Positions 9,383-12,912 of a stretch of 12,912 nt of DNA are shown one piece after another; position 1 is the first letter of the stretch; each line of letters starts with the position of its first letter. The translations under genes and the position numbers were made by a program. Source of the DNA: Phoronis ovalis (Eukaryota; Phoronida; Phoronidae); assembly GCA_028565635.1 (NCBI GenBank), contig JAOXYB010041749.1:1-12912 (forward strand), read 5' to 3'. The notes beneath the pieces are model-generated. The model was not told where the DNA came from, searched no databases, and worked only from the letters and a program-made list of their open reading frames with translations.

Positions 9383-9390
9383 TGACGTCA
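9383..9390. promoter_or_regulatory. Full palindromic CRE (TGACGTCA)
   Basis: Perfect 8-bp CREB/ATF site, about 190 nt upstream of the first ATG of the Musashi-like gene. The family of binders is known; use of this site is inferred. Confidence 0.5.
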
Positions 9391-9619
9391 TTCATGCTAA
9401 CTCCGCCTACTTTACACTGCTGCCGTCTAGTGTATTTTTAATTTCGCAACTTTTAGGTTTAAAAACTTTTAAGGATCCTACTGATAATTTATGGCTTATA
9501 CTTGAAAATCAATTTGGGAAGATATTTTTAGAAGAAAAACGTTGTTTAACAATTTTGAACAGATAAAGGCAACACACACAAGAATATGGCGGAAATAAAG
9601 AACAACTATTACAAACACT

Positions 9620-11280
9620 GTTGGATTAAATTGTAAATAAAGACCATAAATGCGTTGTTGACCCCTATAAATGGTCTCTAATTGAATAGCAGCAAGCAAC
9701 CAAAAGAAAAACTTAGATAACACGGTTGACTTTTTGATAACCTAACTCCATGTATACATACACCTAAATGTGTATGTAAAATACCTGTACACATTGACAT
9801 ATAAATTGTAGAAGTACAAACTTGAATGTTCTCATTTCAAGACCACCACTTTTTCTAAGAATGGATTGAACTGTTTTACCTACAATTGTGCTCAAGATTT
9901 TTTCTCTTTTCTTTCACAGAGCCATCATCTATCTACAAGGTGTAGTAAGCATATCTAATATGTACTTTCCTTTAAATCATTGAAGGACACACACAGGAGA
10001 AAATGAGGCAACTTTATTGAGAAAATTAAAGTAATAACCCCACCTTCATTCGAAAATTATTTTTAAACACTTATAAAACATGTTGAAAAATTATATAAAT
10101 ATATTTTGCATAGCTTAAAGTGCATATAATTGGAAGTTTTCGTATAATTATGTTGTGATTTCTTTTTTAATGAGACTAATCTCTTCTGGTTAACATCTTA
10201 CCGAAAACCTCTTGTCCAATTTCCATTTTGTGTAATCTTCTTTAAAATGATTTCTCATTAGAAAATTAGTTCATTAAGCGGCTTGCTTCATGGCAGGGAT
10301 TTACCTCACTAGTTAAATTTTCTCCATTTTAATAATCTTGTAATACGAAAAGATAGATTCATATGCTTAACAGGCTAGAATGCAGATGAGAAATCACATT
10401 TATAAACCTCGTGCCCTTCTTTTAGTGTAGAGAATTTAATCTTTTTTTTAATTTACTAAATTCATACCACCTACAAGTGAGATTTTTGTTTACTTCAGAA
10501 AAAGAACAAAAACTGCAACATCATTTATTGTTTGTTTTTTAACTTTTGCAGTTGTTTAGTTAGACCAGTTCATCAAATCGGTGAAATTTGCAGGATTTCT
10601 TCATTTGTAACTGCATCACCAAACACAAATCTGAATTAATTGTTTGATGTGTGTATGATATTTGATGTTTTATGTCATGACAATATATTTGCTTTTCATG
10701 TATCAGAGCTGATCAATGTTTCTTCTGAGCAATTTTTTAGTTTGAATTCTGGGAAAGAGCCTAAACTAACAATATTTTAATGAAAGATATGTTAAGATAG
10801 CAGCTTCATTTTACTTTTCAGGTGCTTAAACTAATGTAGTTGTTTTGCTACTTAACATAAAAACAAAGACTCCCCACAAAAATTAAGGTACCTGCAGTTT
10901 GGGTTATAAGTTCATTAATAGATTACATTTTCAACATTCCAATGATTCAAATGACCCTTTTGGAACAAAAGTGAATAGATATACAAATGATCCTGCAATT
11001 AGGAGAGTACAAGTATTATTTAAATTGAATCATAATAAGCATTTTTATGGCAATTTACCACCGAATTAATAATATTTAGTGACTGTGTCACATTTGATTT
11101 ACATACCAATAAAAAGAAATGGTTGGGTGTGTATATATTGGTCTCTTAACTAATTCCTTAACTTTAAGCTAAGTTTAAACTAATAACACTTTCATATAAA
11201 ACTTAATCAAGAAATTTTGGTTGATTGAATTATTATAAAATGAACTGTCGATTTTATTTTTAAAAGGATACTTTGATCCA
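9620..11280. other. A+T-rich non-coding stretch, nothing recognised
   Basis: No exon, RNA gene or mobile element was recognised on either strand. One perfect 9-bp hairpin (TACATACAC 9755-9763 with GTGTATGTA 9770-9778, 6-nt loop) lies near its start. Short A- and T-runs are common. Confidence 0.5.
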
Positions 11281-11390
11281 ACTTAAGGGATGCTACGGTA
11301 AATACCAAAGTTGAACCATCTCCAAGCAAAAATGTTAAATTCATCAACCTGTTCAGTTGAAAATCAAAAAAATAACAACTTTCATATTGA

Positions 11391-11554
11391 GAAACCTTTT
11401 CAATGTGTTTTTACAATTTAAATCTTGCAAAAATATCCAGTCAACTTCACATATTACCTGTTTTTCAAAGAGGAACCTTTTCGAAATGTTTTTATAATTT
11501 AAATCCTGCAAAACATTCAGTTAATTTCATATATTACATGTTTTTTCAAAGAAG
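11391..11554. repeat. Tandem duplication, two diverged copies of an 82-bp unit
   Basis: Unit 1 is 11391-11472 and unit 2 is 11473-11554. Both run from GAA(A)CCTTTTC through TTTTTA(C/T)AATTTAAATC(T/C)TGCAAAA and TATTAC(C/A)TG to TTTTTCAAAGA, with a few substitutions and single-base indels. A third, much weaker copy may occupy 11309-11390, sharing GAACC, TTAAAT and TTCAGTT with similar spacing. It is non-coding as far as can be seen. Confidence 0.8.
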
Positions 11555-11576
11555 AATGATGCTTTGGTAAATATCA

Positions 11577-12360
11577 TTCCCAGCTGGACACAAGATAGTG
11601 CATAGTTAAGCCCAATTACCCAAAAGATTAGTAATTGGTTTGACAAGTGGCAGGATTTTTTATATCCCAAGTTTAAATTTAGCTTCAAGGATTTACGTCA
11701 TAATACCGGATATTTCAAATAATGAAAAAGTTCACAACAGGCTTATGTTTCAGAGTTATAGGGGGGAAACATCAGATTAGATAGTTTTCAATCTCCTTAC
11801 TTAAGAAATGATTGGCACCAGTGGTCTGTTTACAACTCAAAAAATATTTTCACTTTATGTATATGAAGAAAAGGGCAGCCTCTCTCCAGCATGCCCTTCA
11901 TACCATACAGAAAATATCATTACCATGCGCAGTTATCTTATAGTTTAGAGCAAGTTTTAAAACAGTATAACAAGGTTATTAACAAATAACAAACTCAGTC
12001 CACCTGATCGGTTAATGATACATAATACCTTTGTAATTGTTGAAGAAATAGTTGATTACAGGTTTATGAATATTTTGAATTAATCGTAAAAGTTTAGGTT
12101 TTCACAAATATGTTATAGCAAGGTCATTACTGATCTTTTATAATAAGATGCGTAAACATGTTTAACAAAAACACATGTCCATTGTATATTAAATTGAAAT
12201 TATTACAAAGTATTGATTGAGTACACAAAGTTTTTTTCAGCTGCCTAAGTCAAATTGGACATCAGTACTTGTAAATAAGACATGTTTTTTTTAGCTCAGA
12301 AGTGTCAGAGACATCCAGGATTTAGTGGCATATCCTCAAGGCAAAAATTGATGTAGTTTA
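11577..12360. other. A+T-rich non-coding stretch, nothing recognised
   Basis: No exon with convincing splice sites and no known repeat were recognised between the 82-bp duplication and the composite repeat at the right edge. Confidence 0.45.
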
Positions 12361-12368
12361 TACCAAGG

Positions 12369-12912
12369 CCATATATATTATGAATATGGGGGTGTGCCAC
12401 CTAAATGGGTCACATTTCCATTGATAAATCCCTAAAAATGGGTTCATTTTTCAACAAAATCTGTAAAAGTGGGTCATTATTTCACGATTTCATTTAAAGG
12501 TAGTATTTCTGGGGGATTTTTCAGAGAAAACCTTAAAAATGGGTCATGAGGAAAAACATGTTCATTTATGAGACCAAAATCCCTAAAAATGAGTGGATAT
12601 TTTGAGTTTGGTCTGCGCATCCCCATCTTAAAATATGACCAGTACTCCCCGGGGGGGGGGTACTCGAGGTATTTTTTGGTGGGGGTGTGCAAGCCCAGTT
12701 GAAAATTTTGGATTTGGATTGTATACCTCTTACTATAGTTTTTTTGGATTGCTACCGTGAAATTCAAAAATTTGGATTGCTACCCGCTGCTTACAGCAAA
12801 TAATTTGAATTCATTTTAGGTTTGTATCCATAAAGTGATTTTTGGAATTTGGTTTGTATCAGTCAGTTTGCGTAAAAATGGATTGCTACTCAAATATTTT
12901 AAAATTTTGGAT
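12369..12912. repeat. Composite degenerate repeat element, two motif arrays (right end cut off)
   Basis: The left half (about 12388-12640) repeats CCCTAAAAATGGGTCA at 12400, 12430, 12461, 12531 and 12581 with substitutions. The right half (about 12681-12912) repeats TTTGGATTGCTACC at about 12714, 12741, 12771, 12815, 12850 and 12878. Each half is introduced by the same decamer, GGGGGTGTGC (12388-12397 and 12681-12690), and C4G10 lies between them (12647-12660). An imperfect palindrome CCATAT/ATATGG (12369-12389) marks the left edge. The layout recalls, from memory, dispersed repeats in marine invertebrate genomes; it could be part of a non-autonomous mobile element or a satellite-like array. 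It runs past the window end. Confidence 0.7.

Larger units (their letters stand above)
9197..9620 (-). promoter_or_regulatory. Likely promoter / 5' UTR region of the Musashi-like gene
   Basis: The stretch just upstream of the start codon is visibly richer in CpG than its flanks, with at least eight CpG between about 9311 and 9425. It contains several recognisable transcription-factor motifs, listed separately. No TATAAA lies in the minus orientation at a convincing place; a TATAAA at 9261-9266 reads on the plus strand. The transcription start cannot be placed from sequence alone. Confidence 0.5.

Noticed and set aside
9363-9566. A 67-codon plus-strand open frame beginning MLLLATVDVIHAN
   Set aside because: It sits in the probable promoter, has no recognisable family, and its hydrophobic start is what an A+T-rich frame gives by chance.
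12477-12767. A 96-codon minus-strand open frame with quasi-periodic protein sequence
   Set aside because: It lies wholly in the composite repeat. Its apparent periodicity comes from the DNA motif, whose spacing is not a multiple of three, so no reading frame is maintained.
1-12912. tRNA, rRNA, CRISPR array, phage or bacterial operon
   Set aside because: No tRNA B-box with a matching A-box, no conserved rRNA blocks, no regular repeat-spacer array, and no long adjacent open frames were seen.

Overview
The window looks like nuclear DNA from an animal. It is roughly two-thirds A+T, has almost no long open frames, and carries coding sequence only as short pieces separated by GT-AG introns. Its one recognisable gene lies on the minus strand. 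Five consecutive exons (9196 down to 5937) join in frame, with no stop codon, into 106 residues: the N-terminus, all of RRM1, and the start of the inter-RRM linker of a Musashi-family RNA-binding protein. RRM2 and the C-terminus were not found, so the gene runs off the left edge. A phylum cannot be named safely. A composite repeat at the right edge resembles, from memory, repeats common in marine invertebrate genomes such as corals and bivalves. That, together with the divergent linker, suggests a non-vertebrate animal, possibly a cnidarian, but this is inference.

Layout from left to right: 1-5936 has no recognised exon and is best read as intron 5 of the Musashi-like gene. It contains a 25-nt alternating purine/pyrimidine tract, two inverted repeats, and a more GC-rich, open-frame-dense island (about 3640-4107) with a weak candidate exon on the plus strand. 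The exons are at 5937-5978 (exon 5), 7328-7412 (exon 4), 8677-8758 (exon 3), 8932-8972 (exon 2) and 9129-9196 (coding part of exon 1). Introns 1 and 2 are short (156 and 173 nt), introns 3 and 4 are about 1.3 kb, and intron 5 appears to exceed 5.9 kb.

From 9197 to about 9600 is a CpG-richer stretch that is the likely promoter and 5' UTR. It holds a full palindromic CRE, an inverted CCAAT box, an E2F-like site abutting a CHR-like hexamer, a CACGTG E-box and a TCF/LEF-like site. From 9600 to 12360 is A+T-rich and apparently non-coding, with one diverged tandem duplication of an 82-bp unit (11391-11554).

The right edge (12369-12912) is a two-part degenerate repeat. Each half is introduced by the same decamer and then iterates its own short motif, with a C4G10 run near the junction.

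There is no bacterial operon, phage, CRISPR array, rRNA or tRNA here. The strongest results are the exon-resolved Musashi-like gene and the composite terminal repeat. No clearly new biological system is supported by the sequence.
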